Source: Agromyces aurantiacus
GTDB taxonomy: Bacteria; Actinomycetota; Actinomycetes; Actinomycetales; Microbacteriaceae
Length of the DNA stretch: 64,000 nt
Direction of reading: 5' to 3'
NCBI RefSeq assembly: GCF_016907355.1
Contig: NZ_JAFBBW010000001.1
Span: 248,001 to 312,000, forward strand
Shown here: positions 1 through 9,033 of the stretch, in pieces
Numbering within the stretch: the first letter of the stretch is position 1
Layout of the letters: each line of letters begins with the position of its first letter
Notes under the pieces: model-generated
The model's input: only the letters and a program-made list of their open reading frames with translations
Told to the model about the DNA's origin: nothing
Database searches by the model: none
Translations under genes and position numbers: made by a program

Positions 1-2
1 AG

Positions 3-2807
3 ACCGTCAGGATCGAGGGCGCCATCCTCGTGACGCGGGATGGTGACGGCGAGATCACGGTCGCCGACACCGGCGACCACCTCGGCCGCAAGGGCGCCGG
101 CTGGGGTGCCGGCGTCGGGCTCGTCGTCGGGCTCTTCGCACCGGCCCTGCTGCCGTCGATCGCGGTCGGCGCGGGCGGCGGCGCCCTCGCAGGGGAGTTC
201 ACCGAGCACCGGCTGAAGACGGGCATCGTGGGACACATCGGCGAGAACCTCAAGCCGGGCACCGCGGGCATCATCGCGGTGTTCGACGAGGAGTACCGAC
301 TCAGGATCGAACAGGCGCTGCCCGGGTCGCCGGCGAAGTCGATCGCCCAGTCCGACGAGCACAGCCTCAAGAACCTCCGCGAAGCGCTGGCCGAGGCGGC
401 GGGCAAGTTCTCGCCCGACCGCACCGTACTGCCGATCCCGGATCCCGCGTTCGGCGGCACCATCGGCCGGACCCTCGACCAGTCGGTGGCCGACTGGACC
501 ATCGTCGCGACGCCGAAGCCGCCCGAGGGAGCGCCGAATGTCTTGATCGTGCTCATCGACGACGCCGGATTCGGCAACCCGAGCACCTTCGGCGGACTCA
601 TCGACACCCCGAACATGACCCGGGTGCAGCAGATGGGACTGACCTACAACCGCTTCCACGTCACCGCCGTGTGCTCGCCGACGCGTGCTGCTCTGCTGAC
701 CGGCAGGAACCAGCACCGGGTCGGCTTCGGGTCGATCGCGGAGTACCCCGGACCGTTCCCGGGCTACACGGCCGCGGTGCCCAAGAGCTGCGCGCCCATC
801 GCCCGCGTCCTGAAGGACAACGGATACGTCACCGGCGGATTCGGCAAGTGGCACCTCACGCCCGACAACGTGCAGGGCGCCGCCGGCCCGTTCGATCGGT
901 GGCCGATCGGCTGGGGCTTCGACCACTGGTGGGGGTTCCTGAGCGGCGCCGCCGGCCAGTACGACCCGATCATCACGCAGGACAACTCGACGCTCGGGGT
1001 TCCGGTCGGCGAGGACGGGAAGCAGTACTACTTCCCGGACGACATCACCGACAAGGCGGTCGAGTGGCTCCACGCCGTGCGCGCCCAGGACGCCTCGAAG
1101 CCGTGGTTCATGTACTACTCGACCGGATGCTCCCATGCACCGCACCACGTCGCCTCGGAGTGGGCCGACAAGTACAAGGGCCGCTTCGACGCCGGCTGGG
1201 ACGAGTACCGCAAGACGGTGTTCGAGCGGCAGAAGGCGCTCGGCATCGTGCCGCCGGACACCGAGCTCACCGAGCGGCCGGACCTGTTCCCCGCGTGGGA
1301 TTCGCTCTCGGATGCCGAGAAGAAGCTCTACGTGCGCCAGATGGAGGTCTTCGCGGGCTACTCCGAGAACGCCGACTGGAACGTCGGCCGGCTCCTCGAC
1401 TCGATCGAGGAGATGGGCGACCTCGACAACACGCTCATCTTCTACATCTGGGGCGACAACGGCGCGAGCATGGAGGGCACCATCACCGGCTCGTTCAACG
1501 AGCTCACCTTCCTCAACGGCATCCCGCTGACGCCGGAGCAGCAGCTCGAGCTCATCGAGGAGCACGGCGGCATCGAGGAGCTCGGCGGCATCGACACCGC
1601 ACCGCATTACGCGGCCGCGTGGGCGTGGGCCGGCAACACGCCGTTTCAGTGGGGCAAGCAGACCGGAAGCCACCTGGGCGGCACGCGCGATCCGATGGTC
1701 GTCGCCTGGCCCGACCGGATCCCCGGCGGCGGCGAACTGCGTTCGCAGTTCACGCACTGCATCGACATCGGGCCGACGATCCTCGAGGCCGTCGGCGTCC
1801 CCGAGGCGAAGTCGGTCGACGGCATCGAGCAGGAGCCCATGGACGGCACGAGCTTCCTGCACACGTTCGAGGCCGCGGATGCCGAGGAGCGCCACACCGT
1901 CCAGTACTTCGAGTCGTTCGGCAACCGGGCGATCTACAAGGACGGCTGGTGGGCCTGCGCCCGGCTCGACCGGATCCCATGGGACTTCTCGCCCGCGACG
2001 ATCGCGAAGCTCGCGCCGGGCGTGTACGACCCCGAGCAGGACCGGTGGGAGCTCTACCACCTGGCCGACGACTTCAGCCAGGCGCGCGACCTCGCCGCAG
2101 AACAGCCGGAGAAGCTCGCCGAGCTGAAGGAGCTGTTCTGGCAGGAGGCCGAACGCCACCGGGTCCTGCCGCTGCTGGGCGGCATGTCCGTCTTCTTCGG
2201 CATCCTCCCGCCGCTGCCGACGGCGACGCGCTTCACGTTCCACGGCGACGTCCAGAACATCCAGCGCGGCATGATCCCGCGCATCTACGGCCGTTCGTAC
2301 GCCATCGAGGGCGACCTCGTCGTGCCCGAGGGCGGAGCGGAAGGCGTGATCGTCGCGAACGCCGACGAGATCGGCGGCTTCGCCCTGTGGGTGGACGGCG
2401 ACGGACGCCTGCACCACACCTACTCGATGCTCGGCGTCGAGCAGTACCGGCAGGTGTCCACCGAGCCGCTCCCGTCGGGGCGGGTGTCCGTGCGGATGCA
2501 GTTCGACGCCGACGAGCTCAAGCCGGGTGCCGGCGGGACGGCGTCGCTGTGGGCGAACGGCGCGAAGATCGGCGAGGGTCGCATCGACCGCACCGTGCCG
2601 ATCGCGTTCAGCTCCTACTCCGGGATGGACATCGGGCGCGACAACGGCCTCGTCGTCGACGCCGCGTACAAGGAGCGGGCGCCGTACGCCTTCACCGGCA
2701 CCGTGAATACCGTCGTGTTCGACCTGAAGCCCGCGCCGCATTCGGTCGAGCAGGAGCTCCACCACTCGTCCGGCCGCATGCAGATCGGTACGGGGGCCGC
2801 CGGCTGA
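3..2807 (+). CDS. DUF1269-arylsulfatase fusion protein (5' partial)
   Basis: Type I sulfatase that should hydrolyse sulfate esters. The frame is open to the window edge, so the true start lies outside; the first in-window start is GTG at 30, and residues are numbered from it. Residues 1-155 resemble the C-terminal part of DUF1269 proteins: a glycine-rich membrane hairpin (about 17-52), then a conserved region ending near DQSVADW. The sulfatase domain follows: metal-binding Asp177/Asp178, then the formylglycine signature CSPTR with Cys215, and further Asp and His blocks (GDNGAS, GSHLGG). Residues about 735-910 look like a C-terminal beta-sandwich. DUF1269 fused to a sulfatase is unusual; a membrane-tethered sulfatase is my inference. 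It needs a formylglycine-generating enzyme, not seen here. Substrate unknown. Confidence 0.9.
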   Translation, partial: TVRIEGAILVTRDGDGEITVADTGDHLGRKGAGWGAGVGLVVGLFAPALLPSIAVGAGGGALAGEFTEHRLKTGIVGHIGENLKPGTAGIIAVFDEEYRLRIEQALPGSPAKSIAQSDEHSLKNLREALAEAAGKFSPDRTVLPIPDPAFGGTIGRTLDQSVADWTIVATPKPPEGAPNVLIVLIDDAGFGNPSTFGGLIDTPNMTRVQQMGLTYNRFHVTAVCSPTRAALLTGRNQHRVGFGSIAEYPGPFPGYTAAVPKSCAPIARVLKDNGYVTGGFGKWHLTPDNVQGAAGPFDRWPIGWGFDHWWGFLSGAAGQYDPIITQDNSTLGVPVGEDGKQYYFPDDITDKAVEWLHAVRAQDASKPWFMYYSTGCSHAPHHVASEWADKYKGRFDAGWDEYRKTVFERQKALGIVPPDTELTERPDLFPAWDSLSDAEKKLYVRQMEVFAGYSENADWNVGRLLDSIEEMGDLDNTLIFYIWGDNGASMEGTITGSFNELTFLNGIPLTPEQQLELIEEHGGIEELGGIDTAPHYAAAWAWAGNTPFQWGKQTGSHLGGTRDPMVVAWPDRIPGGGELRSQFTHCIDIGPTILEAVGVPEAKSVDGIEQEPMDGTSFLHTFEAADAEERHTVQYFESFGNRAIYKDGWWACARLDRIPWDFSPATIAKLAPGVYDPEQDRWELYHLADDFSQARDLAAEQPEKLAELKELFWQEAERHRVLPLLGGMSVFFGILPPLPTATRFTFHGDVQNIQRGMIPRIYGRSYAIEGDLVVPEGGAEGVIVANADEIGGFALWVDGDGRLHHTYSMLGVEQYRQVSTEPLPSGRVSVRMQFDADELKPGAGGTASLWANGAKIGEGRIDRTVPIAFSSYSGMDIGRDNGLVVDAAYKERAPYAFTGTVNTVVFDLKPAPHSVEQELHHSSGRMQIGTGAAG

Positions 2808-2843
2808 GACCGGCGGGTACGGCGCCGGGGCTGACGATCACCG

Positions 2844-4103
2844 TCACCGATGACTCTGGCGCCGTGCTCGGGGGGCGGCGACGGCTGGGCCCACCTCGGT
2901 GTGCCCGCTGCCGTACCGCCGACCGATCGGGCCGGCGGTGACGCCATGGATGATCACGCTCACCAGCACGGTGAAGGCGACCGCCGCGATGGCCGGGCCG
3001 GCCGCCGACGACGGACCGAGCTCCTCGATCGCCAGCAACGCGAACACGACCGACGCCAGACCCCGCGGACCGAACCAACCGATGAACAGGACCGTCGCCC
3101 GGTCCTGTCCTGTGCCGAGCATGCCGATCGCGACGGGCAGGAGCCGGATCACGGTCAGGCTCAACGCGGCGTAGACGAGTGTCCACACGGAGAAGTACTC
3201 GATCACGACGGGCAGGAGCGCCGCACCGAAGAGGAACCACACCGCGAGCGAGAGCACCTCGCCCAGCAGCTCCGGGAACTCGCTGACCTCGGCCGGGTCG
3301 ACCACCTCCCGTGGAAGTGCCGCTCCGAAGACCATCCCCGCGATGAACGCCGCGATGAACCCGTTGCCACCCACCGTCCCGGCGACCGCGAAGCTGCCGA
3401 CCGCAGCGGCCAATGTCGCGAGGCGTCGAGCTCCTGGGAGCACCCAGCTCCGCCGTGACGCGAAGGCGATCAGCTTGGCGGCGACGAACCCGATGACGAG
3501 TCCGACCAGGACGCCGATGGCCAACTCGAGCACAGGCTGGATCGCGGTGGCGCTCGCCTCTTCGCCTTCGAGCTCGCCCGCGGCGACGGCGAGGGTGAAG
3601 ACGACGATCGGGGTGACGATGCCGTCGTTGAGTCCGCTCTCGACGTTCAGGGCGCGCCGCACTCGCGTCGGTATCCGCTCGTCGTTGATCACCTGGGCGC
3701 TGAGCGCCGCATCGGTGGGTGCCAGGGCCGCGCCGACGAAGCCCGCGAGTGCCCAGCTGAAGTCCCGGAAGAGCCATGCCGCCACGAGCGAGCCGAGGAC
3801 GATCGTGAGCGGGAGGCCGATTCCCAGCAGCCGTGCGGGCACCCCGATGTCGTGTCGGAGCGTCGAGAGGTTCACTCTCGCGGCATCAGAGAACAGCAGC
3901 AACGCGAGCGTCAACTCGGCGAGGAGGTGGATCGACGGGGCTTCGACGTCGACGGTCAGCGGACCCCAATCCTGATTCGCGAGCACGAAGCCGAACACGG
4001 TGAACACCATCGGGCCGGTGACGTTCCATCGCGCGAGCCGATCCGACACCACGGCCCATCCCAGGATGACGAGCATCAGCACCGCGAACGTGGCTTCCGG
4101 CAT
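2844..4103 (-). CDS. CPA1/NhaP-type cation:proton antiporter
   Basis: Membrane exchanger of Na+ or K+ for protons. The 419 residues are almost entirely hydrophobic, about 12 membrane segments. The ion-site motifs of the family are present: PTDAALS (129-135) and SGLND (156-160), the latter carrying the transport Asp. It has no long C-terminal cytoplasmic tail, so it is a minimal NhaP-like form. A strong AAGGAGG ribosome site lies 8 bases before the ATG and overlaps the end of the upstream AI-2E family gene, only 3 bases away, so the two are one operon. Na+ versus K+ preference cannot be read from the sequence. Confidence 0.88.
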   Translation of the reverse strand: MPEATFAVLMLVILGWAVVSDRLARWNVTGPMVFTVFGFVLANQDWGPLTVDVEAPSIHLLAELTLALLLFSDAARVNLSTLRHDIGVPARLLGIGLPLTIVLGSLVAAWLFRDFSWALAGFVGAALAPTDAALSAQVINDERIPTRVRRALNVESGLNDGIVTPIVVFTLAVAAGELEGEEASATAIQPVLELAIGVLVGLVIGFVAAKLIAFASRRSWVLPGARRLATLAAAVGSFAVAGTVGGNGFIAAFIAGMVFGAALPREVVDPAEVSEFPELLGEVLSLAVWFLFGAALLPVVIEYFSVWTLVYAALSLTVIRLLPVAIGMLGTGQDRATVLFIGWFGPRGLASVVFALLAIEELGPSSAAGPAIAAVAFTVLVSVIIHGVTAGPIGRRYGSGHTEVGPAVAAPRARRQSHR

Positions 4104-4106
4104 CCT

Positions 4107-5294
4107 TCAGTCCTCCTTCTTGGCGCCGCCGACCCTGCGTGCCGCCCGTGCGGCTCTCGCTGCGGCATCCGACTCGGCCATGATCTCCTTCGTCTCGGTC
4201 ACATCGCCCAGCATCGGCTGGATCCACGTCATCGACGGGTTCGTGTCCACCAGCAGCAGGCGGACGAGCAACGTCAGCGGGATGGCCAGGATCGCCCCGA
4301 TCGGGCCGACCACGACGGCCCAGAACAGCACCGAGAAGAAGGTGATCGCCTGGCTGAGGCTGACGGCCTTCCCGATCATGCGCGGCTGGATGACCGATTG
4401 GATGACGCCGTTGACCAGGGCGTAGACCACGATGACGGCGATCGCGGTCGGCCAGCCGCCCTCGAGCGCTCCGAAGACGACGGGCGGGATGAGCGCGATG
4501 AAGTAGCCGATGTTCGGGATGAACGAGCACACGAAGGCGAGCAGGCCCCAGATGAACGCGCCGGGAACGCCGAGGACGAGCAGCACGACCGAGTCGATGA
4601 TGCCCTGCGCGAGTCCGAGCATGGTCGTGACCACCATGTAGCGGCGCACGTTGTCGCCGTAGCCGACGAACGCGGGCACGAGGAGCGGCCGCACCGGCAC
4701 GAGTTGCCGGCGCAGGTATGGAAGATATGCCGCGTCCATCGCCATGAGCAGCAGCATCGTGAAGATGATGACGAGCAGCGAGATCCAGCCCGTGAGGCCA
4801 CCGACGATCCCGCCGAGGAAGTCGAGCAACGCCGATGGGTCGAAGTCCGTGGCCATCGCGTGGATCTCTTCGGAACCGATGCCGATGCTCGTCAGCCACG
4901 CCGCGAAGTCCTGACCGGCCGCCTCGATGTCGTCGCTGTAGTCGCTCAGAAGGACGCCGAACTGGCTGATCGCCACGAGCAGGGCGTAGCCGAACCCGAC
5001 CAGCAGCAGGATCACCACGGTGATGACCGCCCCGGTGGCCAGGCCGCGTGGCACTCCGCGCTTCTCGAGCGCGAGGCGAAGCGGGTGCGCGCAGATCGTG
5101 AGCACGAACGCGAAGAAGACGGGAGCGAAGACCCCGGCGATCGCGGCCAGCCCGAAGAAGGCGAGGACGCCGCCGCCGATGCCCATGAGGATGTACGCGT
5201 TGCGATGGGGATTCGGCAGCGTCGCCGGTGCCCGTTCGGAGTCCGGCTCGGCCGCCGCGGTCCCAGTCGTCGCTCGCTTCCGTGTCCGCCACAT
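4107..5294 (-). CDS. AI-2E family transporter
   Basis: Predicted membrane permease of the DUF20/AI-2E family, 395 residues with about eight membrane segments between residues 40 and 365 and charged tails. The family includes the proposed autoinducer-2 exporter TqsA and Na+/H+ antiporter-like members, so the name does not fix the substrate. The late conserved block around NGVIQSVIQPRMIG is intact. The ATG has a GGAG site six bases upstream. Its stop is three bases from the antiporter gene, so a shared role in ion or pH homeostasis is possible; that is inference. Confidence 0.85.
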   Translation of the reverse strand: MWRTRKRATTGTAAAEPDSERAPATLPNPHRNAYILMGIGGGVLAFFGLAAIAGVFAPVFFAFVLTICAHPLRLALEKRGVPRGLATGAVITVVILLLVGFGYALLVAISQFGVLLSDYSDDIEAAGQDFAAWLTSIGIGSEEIHAMATDFDPSALLDFLGGIVGGLTGWISLLVIIFTMLLLMAMDAAYLPYLRRQLVPVRPLLVPAFVGYGDNVRRYMVVTTMLGLAQGIIDSVVLLVLGVPGAFIWGLLAFVCSFIPNIGYFIALIPPVVFGALEGGWPTAIAVIVVYALVNGVIQSVIQPRMIGKAVSLSQAITFFSVLFWAVVVGPIGAILAIPLTLLVRLLLVDTNPSMTWIQPMLGDVTETKEIMAESDAAARAARAARRVGGAKKED

Positions 5295-5412
5295 GACGAC
5301 TCCGATCCGCGTCCCGTCCCGACCACGCGCTCGCCCTCACCGTACTGAGTGGACGCCTCGGCGGTCATCATCCTTTTCGGATGACGAGGGACCGGGCCCG
5401 GCGGGCTGCGGC

Positions 5413-6075
5413 CTACGCCGAGGCGACGGGCTTCCGGTAGCTCCGAGCGAGCAGAAACACGCTGATCGCGAACGCCCACGCGGGGAAGATCAGCGAGGCC
5501 CAGAGGCTCCGGCTCACCACGACGAGGAGCACCGCGGCGACCGCGTAGGTGAAGAGCGAGACCCACCTCGGCAGCGCCCCGGTTCGCAACCACAGGGTGC
5601 CCAGCGACAGCATGAAGATGCCGGCCATGCGGAGCGCATAGACGTTGCTGATCTGCAGGATGACCGCCTGGCTGATGGCTACGACCGACGGGTCCGGCTC
5701 GAGGCCGGTGTCGACCGTCGACAGGAGGCCGCCGGCGATCGCCGTGGCGACGAAGACCATGGCGACGAAGAGGATGCCGCTGCCGAGGAACACCGACGAG
5801 AAGAGCTTGTCCTCGCGCTCGCCGAACGTGTCCCGGAGCACGCCGAGGTACCAGAGGAACGCGACTCCGGCGAACGGCATGAGCCCGACCGCGAAGGCGA
5901 GCCGCGCGCCGGCGTCGCCCGACCAGTCCGGAACGGTCTCCGGCGACTCGGGGACCGCGGACCGCAACAGCACGAGCGTCGTCGCGAAGAGGAGCGCGAA
6001 GAGCACACCCGCGAGCGACGCCGCTCGAGGCGAGGCGACGCGGCGAGGAGCGCGCTGCGATGGGACATCGGTCAC
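5413..6075 (-). CDS. hypothetical membrane protein
   Basis: I do not recognise a named family. The 220-residue protein has about six hydrophobic segments (near 18-38, 60-80, 92-115, 135-155, 160-178 and 182-205) and short charged ends, so it is an integral membrane protein. The GTG start at 6075 is preceded by a purine-rich AGGA. It is on the same strand as, but 118 bases downstream of, the start of the AI-2E family gene and is probably a separate unit. The 259 bases beyond its start hold no intact gene, only short frames that may be decayed coding sequence. Confidence 0.72.
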   Translation of the reverse strand: MTDVPSQRAPRRVASPRAASLAGVLFALLFATTLVLLRSAVPESPETVPDWSGDAGARLAFAVGLMPFAGVAFLWYLGVLRDTFGEREDKLFSSVFLGSGILFVAMVFVATAIAGGLLSTVDTGLEPDPSVVAISQAVILQISNVYALRMAGIFMLSLGTLWLRTGALPRWVSLFTYAVAAVLLVVVSRSLWASLIFPAWAFAISVFLLARSYRKPVASA

Positions 6076-6334
6076 AGCCGCATCCTAATTCCGGAGCGAT
6101 CTCATCGCCCCGGAACTCGTGGGACGCGAGCAGGTCGTCGATCGCAGATCCATGGCTGAGTCGCGCCGATCGAGGGGGTGAGCGTCGGTCTCACCAGGTG
6201 GCGACGTACTCCGACACGGTCAGCAGCGCGCTGCGCACGGCATGGCGTTCGGGTAGGAGGAGCACCACGCGAGGGCGTGGTCGGGCGCCGGATGACCGAG
6301 AAGGCGGGTCAGCCGGCGAAGAGCGCGTGCGGGA

Positions 6335-6818
6335 TCAGTCCGTCGGGGACGCCCGCTCGAAACCGCTGCGGAGTCGGTCGAGGGCCAGGTCGAGAAACTC
6401 GTCGACCGTGCGCGCGCCGGCCACCTCGACGCCCTCGCCGTCGCCATCGATGGCCACGGCCGCACTGCCGTCGGTCAACGTCATGAACATCCCGAACGCG
6501 GCGCCGAGCAGAATCTCGACGCGCGCGGCCAGCGGCTTCATCGAGCGGGGCCAGCAGGTCGCGCGCCGCCGACTGCAGCCGACGGTAGGCCTCGAAGATC
6601 CACGGCTCGAGCGCGGGATGGTCCTTGGCGAGGGCGGTGAGGTCGCGCAGACGCCGCAGGCTCTCGGGCGTCATCAGCTCTCGGATCAGGCGCTCCACGA
6701 CGTCGACGAGCGGCAGCTCGGCGCCGACTGAGGAGACGAGCGCGACCGCGGACTGCGCTCCGGTGCACGCGACCGAGGCGATCGCCTCTTTCACGATCCC
6801 GACGAGGTGCTGGCGGCG
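6335..6818 (-). pseudogene. TetR-family regulator remnant
   Basis: Two frames together match the C-terminal ligand-binding half of a TetR regulator. The first runs from 6818 to about 6550 (with RELMTPESLRRLRDL and PALEPWIFEAYRRL). The second, shifted, runs from about 6541 to the stop at 6335 (with ARVEILLGAAFGMFM and LDLALDRLRSGFE). The DNA-binding N-terminus is absent: the frame begins immediately after the stop of the upstream MFS gene. Loss of the helix-turn-helix plus an internal frameshift makes a functional regulator very unlikely. It was probably the original regulator of, or neighbour to, the MFS gene before a deletion; that history is inference. Confidence 0.75.
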
Positions 6819-8054
6819 TCAGCCGAGTGTGGTGAGCACGGGCTGACGCACGTCGAGGGTGCGGGTCCAGGCGCTGCGGGCGGCGATCGCGCCGAGCAAT
6901 CCGATGCCCGCGAGGATCAGGGCGGTGGCCGGAAGGCCGAGCACCGCGCCGAGGATGCCGGCCGTCGGATAGGTCAGGATGAAGCACGCGTGCGAGAGGG
7001 AGAACTGCGCGGCGAACACCGCAGGCCGGCTCGTCCCATCCGAGGCGCGACGCAGCAGCCGGGCCGACGGGGTCAGGATCAGCGAGGTCGCCCCGCCGAG
7101 CAGCAGCCACAGCATCAGCAACAACGCCCACGTCCCCGGCCCGGCGGGAAGGGCGAGCACCAGCGACACCGCGGCGAGGCCGATCGGGAGCGCGGTCGCA
7201 CCCGCGAGCATGAACGGGCGGTCGGGCCACCGGTCCAGCAGCCTCGGCAGGGCCAGGGCGACGGCCATGGACCCCGCGCCGTACCCGGCGAGCAGCACCG
7301 CGACATCCGACTGTGATCGATCCAGGCCGCCCTGCACGAGCACGACCGTGTTCACGATGACCATCGCGGTGGAGGTGGCGACGACGAGGTTCATCGCGAG
7401 CAGGCTGCGCAGCTCAGGGGTGCGCAGGAAGTCGCGGGCGCCGCGCGTGAGTCGTTCGAAGAACGGTGCCGGCTCGACGGCGGCCATCCGCGGGAACCCG
7501 GTCGCGAGCACCAGCATCGCGGAGCCGGCGAAGCCGATGAAGGTGCCCACGAACAGGTGGTGGGAACCGATCACGGTCAGCAGGGTCGCGGCGAGCACCG
7601 GGCTCACCAGCGACTCGAGGTCGTACGCGAGCCGCGACAGCGACAACGCGCGGGTGTACTGCCGCTCATCGGGCAGGACTTCGGGGATCACGGCCTGGAA
7701 CGCCGGGGTGAACGTCGCCGACGCGGCCTGCAGCACGAAGATCAGCACGTAGATCTGCCACACCTCCGTCACGAACGGCAGGCTGATCGCCACCCCCGCC
7801 CGCACGGCATCCGACGAGACCAGCAGCAGCTTGCGCGGCACGTGACTCGTGACGGCGGAGATCAGCGACGCGACGCCGACGTAGGCGAGCATCTTGATCG
7901 TGAGCGCCGTGCCGAGCACCACGCCCGCATCGCCGCCGGCGATATCGAACGCCAGCAGTCCCAGCGCAACGGTCAGGAGGCCCGTGCCGAGCAATGCGAC
8001 GACCTGGGCGGTGAACAGCTTCGCGTACGAGCGATCGCGGAGGACCTCACGCAC
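6819..8054 (-). CDS. MFS transporter
   Basis: Major facilitator family exporter of about 411 residues with 12 predicted membrane segments; fold and context suggest drug or metabolite efflux, but no substrate can be read. I place the start at the GTG at 8054 because a GGAG lies 8 bases upstream and the protein then begins REVLRDRSYAKLF, as MFS proteins of this type usually do. A GTG at 8063 is the alternative. The start overlaps the end of the arsR-type gene by 8 bases, so the two are translationally coupled and share the ArsR operator. The broken tetR fragment follows directly. Confidence 0.85.
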   Translation of the reverse strand: MREVLRDRSYAKLFTAQVVALLGTGLLTVALGLLAFDIAGGDAGVVLGTALTIKMLAYVGVASLISAVTSHVPRKLLLVSSDAVRAGVAISLPFVTEVWQIYVLIFVLQAASATFTPAFQAVIPEVLPDERQYTRALSLSRLAYDLESLVSPVLAATLLTVIGSHHLFVGTFIGFAGSAMLVLATGFPRMAAVEPAPFFERLTRGARDFLRTPELRSLLAMNLVVATSTAMVIVNTVVLVQGGLDRSQSDVAVLLAGYGAGSMAVALALPRLLDRWPDRPFMLAGATALPIGLAAVSLVLALPAGPGTWALLLMLWLLLGGATSLILTPSARLLRRASDGTSRPAVFAAQFSLSHACFILTYPTAGILGAVLGLPATALILAGIGLLGAIAARSAWTRTLDVRQPVLTTLG

Positions 8055-8433
8055 CGGCAGCACTCCGCACCGCGGCCGACGCCGCGTGCTCGGCACGGTG
8101 GTGGGCGGGGTCGGGCTCCAGAGCGTGCTGCGCCTGGAAGACCGCATCCGCCACCAACTGGCGCGCGTGCTCGTTCGCCAGGCGGTAGAACACCCGGGTG
8201 CCCTCGTGCCGGGTCGCGACGATCCGGGCCAGGCGGAGCTTCGCGAGGTGCTGCGACACCGCGGCCGGCGACTTCCCGACCATCTCGGCGAGGTGGTTCA
8301 CGGACAGCTCGTGCTCCCGCAGCGCGAGGATGATCCGCACCCGCGTGGCATCCGCCAGCATCGAGAACACCTCGACTGCCAGCTCGACGTAGGGGCTCTC
8401 GGGCGTCAGCCCGGACCCCGTATCTGCATTCAT
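8047..8433 (-). CDS. ArsR/SmtB-family transcriptional repressor
   Basis: Winged-helix repressor, 128 residues from ATG 8433. The core runs LADATRVRIILAL, then the recognition segment SPAAVSQHLAKLR and the wing RHEGTRVFYRL, all typical of ArsR. It lacks the CVC metal site of classic arsenic sensors in the recognition helix, so the ligand is unclear. I prefer this start over GTG/ATG codons farther upstream because a 6-bp inverted repeat overlaps it and a -10-like hexamer sits six bases before it, which implies a leaderless, self-repressed transcript. It is coupled to the MFS gene that it presumably controls. Confidence 0.87.
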   Translation of the reverse strand: MNADTGSGLTPESPYVELAVEVFSMLADATRVRIILALREHELSVNHLAEMVGKSPAAVSQHLAKLRLARIVATRHEGTRVFYRLANEHARQLVADAVFQAQHALEPDPAHHRAEHAASAAVRSAAGA

Positions 8434-8441
8434 ACGCAGAT
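8422..8441. promoter_or_regulatory. ArsR operator, inverted repeat over the start codon
   Basis: ATCTGC, 8 bases, GCAGAT: a perfect 6-bp inverted repeat that spans the arsR-type start codon and touches the presumed -10. Position and symmetry fit autorepression. Confidence 0.7.
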
Positions 8442-8445
8442 TATT
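8440..8445 (-). promoter_or_regulatory. -10 element of the arsR-type gene (leaderless)
   Basis: AATAAT on the minus strand, six bases before the ATG and preceded by TGC (extended -10). Transcription would begin at or next to the start codon. No good -35 is visible. Confidence 0.55.
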
Positions 8446-8526
8446 GCATACCAGGCGGTCTCGCTCGGCTTGCTCGTGAACGCTCATCGCCTCCCCGCCC
8501 CCTGACACGGCCCGGACTCGACGCCT

Positions 8527-8532
8527 TAAGCT
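8527..8532 (+). promoter_or_regulatory. -10 element of GNAT gene (leaderless)
   Basis: TAAGCT followed by six bases and the ATG at 8539; no ribosome-binding site precedes the gene, so a leaderless mRNA is likely. Confidence 0.5.
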
Positions 8533-8538
8533 GACCGG

Positions 8539-9033
8539 ATGCCGCTCGCCCTCCGTCCCTACGAGCCATCCGACGCCGAGGCCACGCTCGCCCTATTCCG
8601 GCGCGCGGTGCACACCACCGCTTCCGCCGATTACACGCCGGTGCAGCTGAACGCCTGGGCGCCTGCGGATGCCGACCCTGCGGCATGGGCCAGCCGCCGA
8701 GCCGCCCGCCGCACGGTCGTCGCCGAACTCGAGGGGCGCGTGGTGGGATTCACCGACGTCGACGCCGACGGCTACATCGACATGATGTACGTCGACCCGA
8801 GCGCAGGTGGGCGAGGCGTCGGCAGCGCGCTGCTCGCATGGGCCCTGGAGGAGGCCGCCAAGGAGGGCGCGGTTGCGGCGAGCACCCACGCGAGCATCAC
8901 GGCGCGCCCGTTCTTCGAGGCGCACGGGTTCACGGTCGACGAGGTGCGGCACCCGGTGCGGGGCGGCGTCACGTTCGTGAACTACGCGATGAGCCGGTCG
9001 ATCGCGTCGCCCCGCTCGCACCCGATGACGTGA
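8539..9033 (+). CDS. GNAT family N-acetyltransferase
   Basis: Acetyl-CoA-dependent acyltransferase of 164 residues. The GNAT core is clear: beta-strand region around VVGFTDVDADGYIDMMYV, then the acetyl-CoA loop GGRGVGSALLAWA (motif A), and later ARPFFEAHGF (motif B). It looks most like the YafP-type subgroup. Substrate unknown. Its last 52 bases overlap, on the other strand, the remains of a tag gene. There is no Shine-Dalgarno sequence; a TAAGCT hexamer six bases upstream suggests leaderless expression. Confidence 0.85.
   Translation: MPLALRPYEPSDAEATLALFRRAVHTTASADYTPVQLNAWAPADADPAAWASRRAARRTVVAELEGRVVGFTDVDADGYIDMMYVDPSAGGRGVGSALLAWALEEAAKEGAVAASTHASITARPFFEAHGFTVDEVRHPVRGGVTFVNYAMSRSIASPRSHPMT

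Noticed and set aside
3852..5348. Long plus-strand open frame opposite the antiporter and AI-2E genes
   Set aside because: Composition (Arg/Asp/His/Glu runs) is the antisense shadow of membrane-protein codons; no family similarity.
6076..6334. Hidden gene between the membrane protein and the TetR remnant
   Set aside because: Short frames such as one ending in LLTVSEYVATW look protein-like, but no start, length or family supports a gene; probably decayed sequence.
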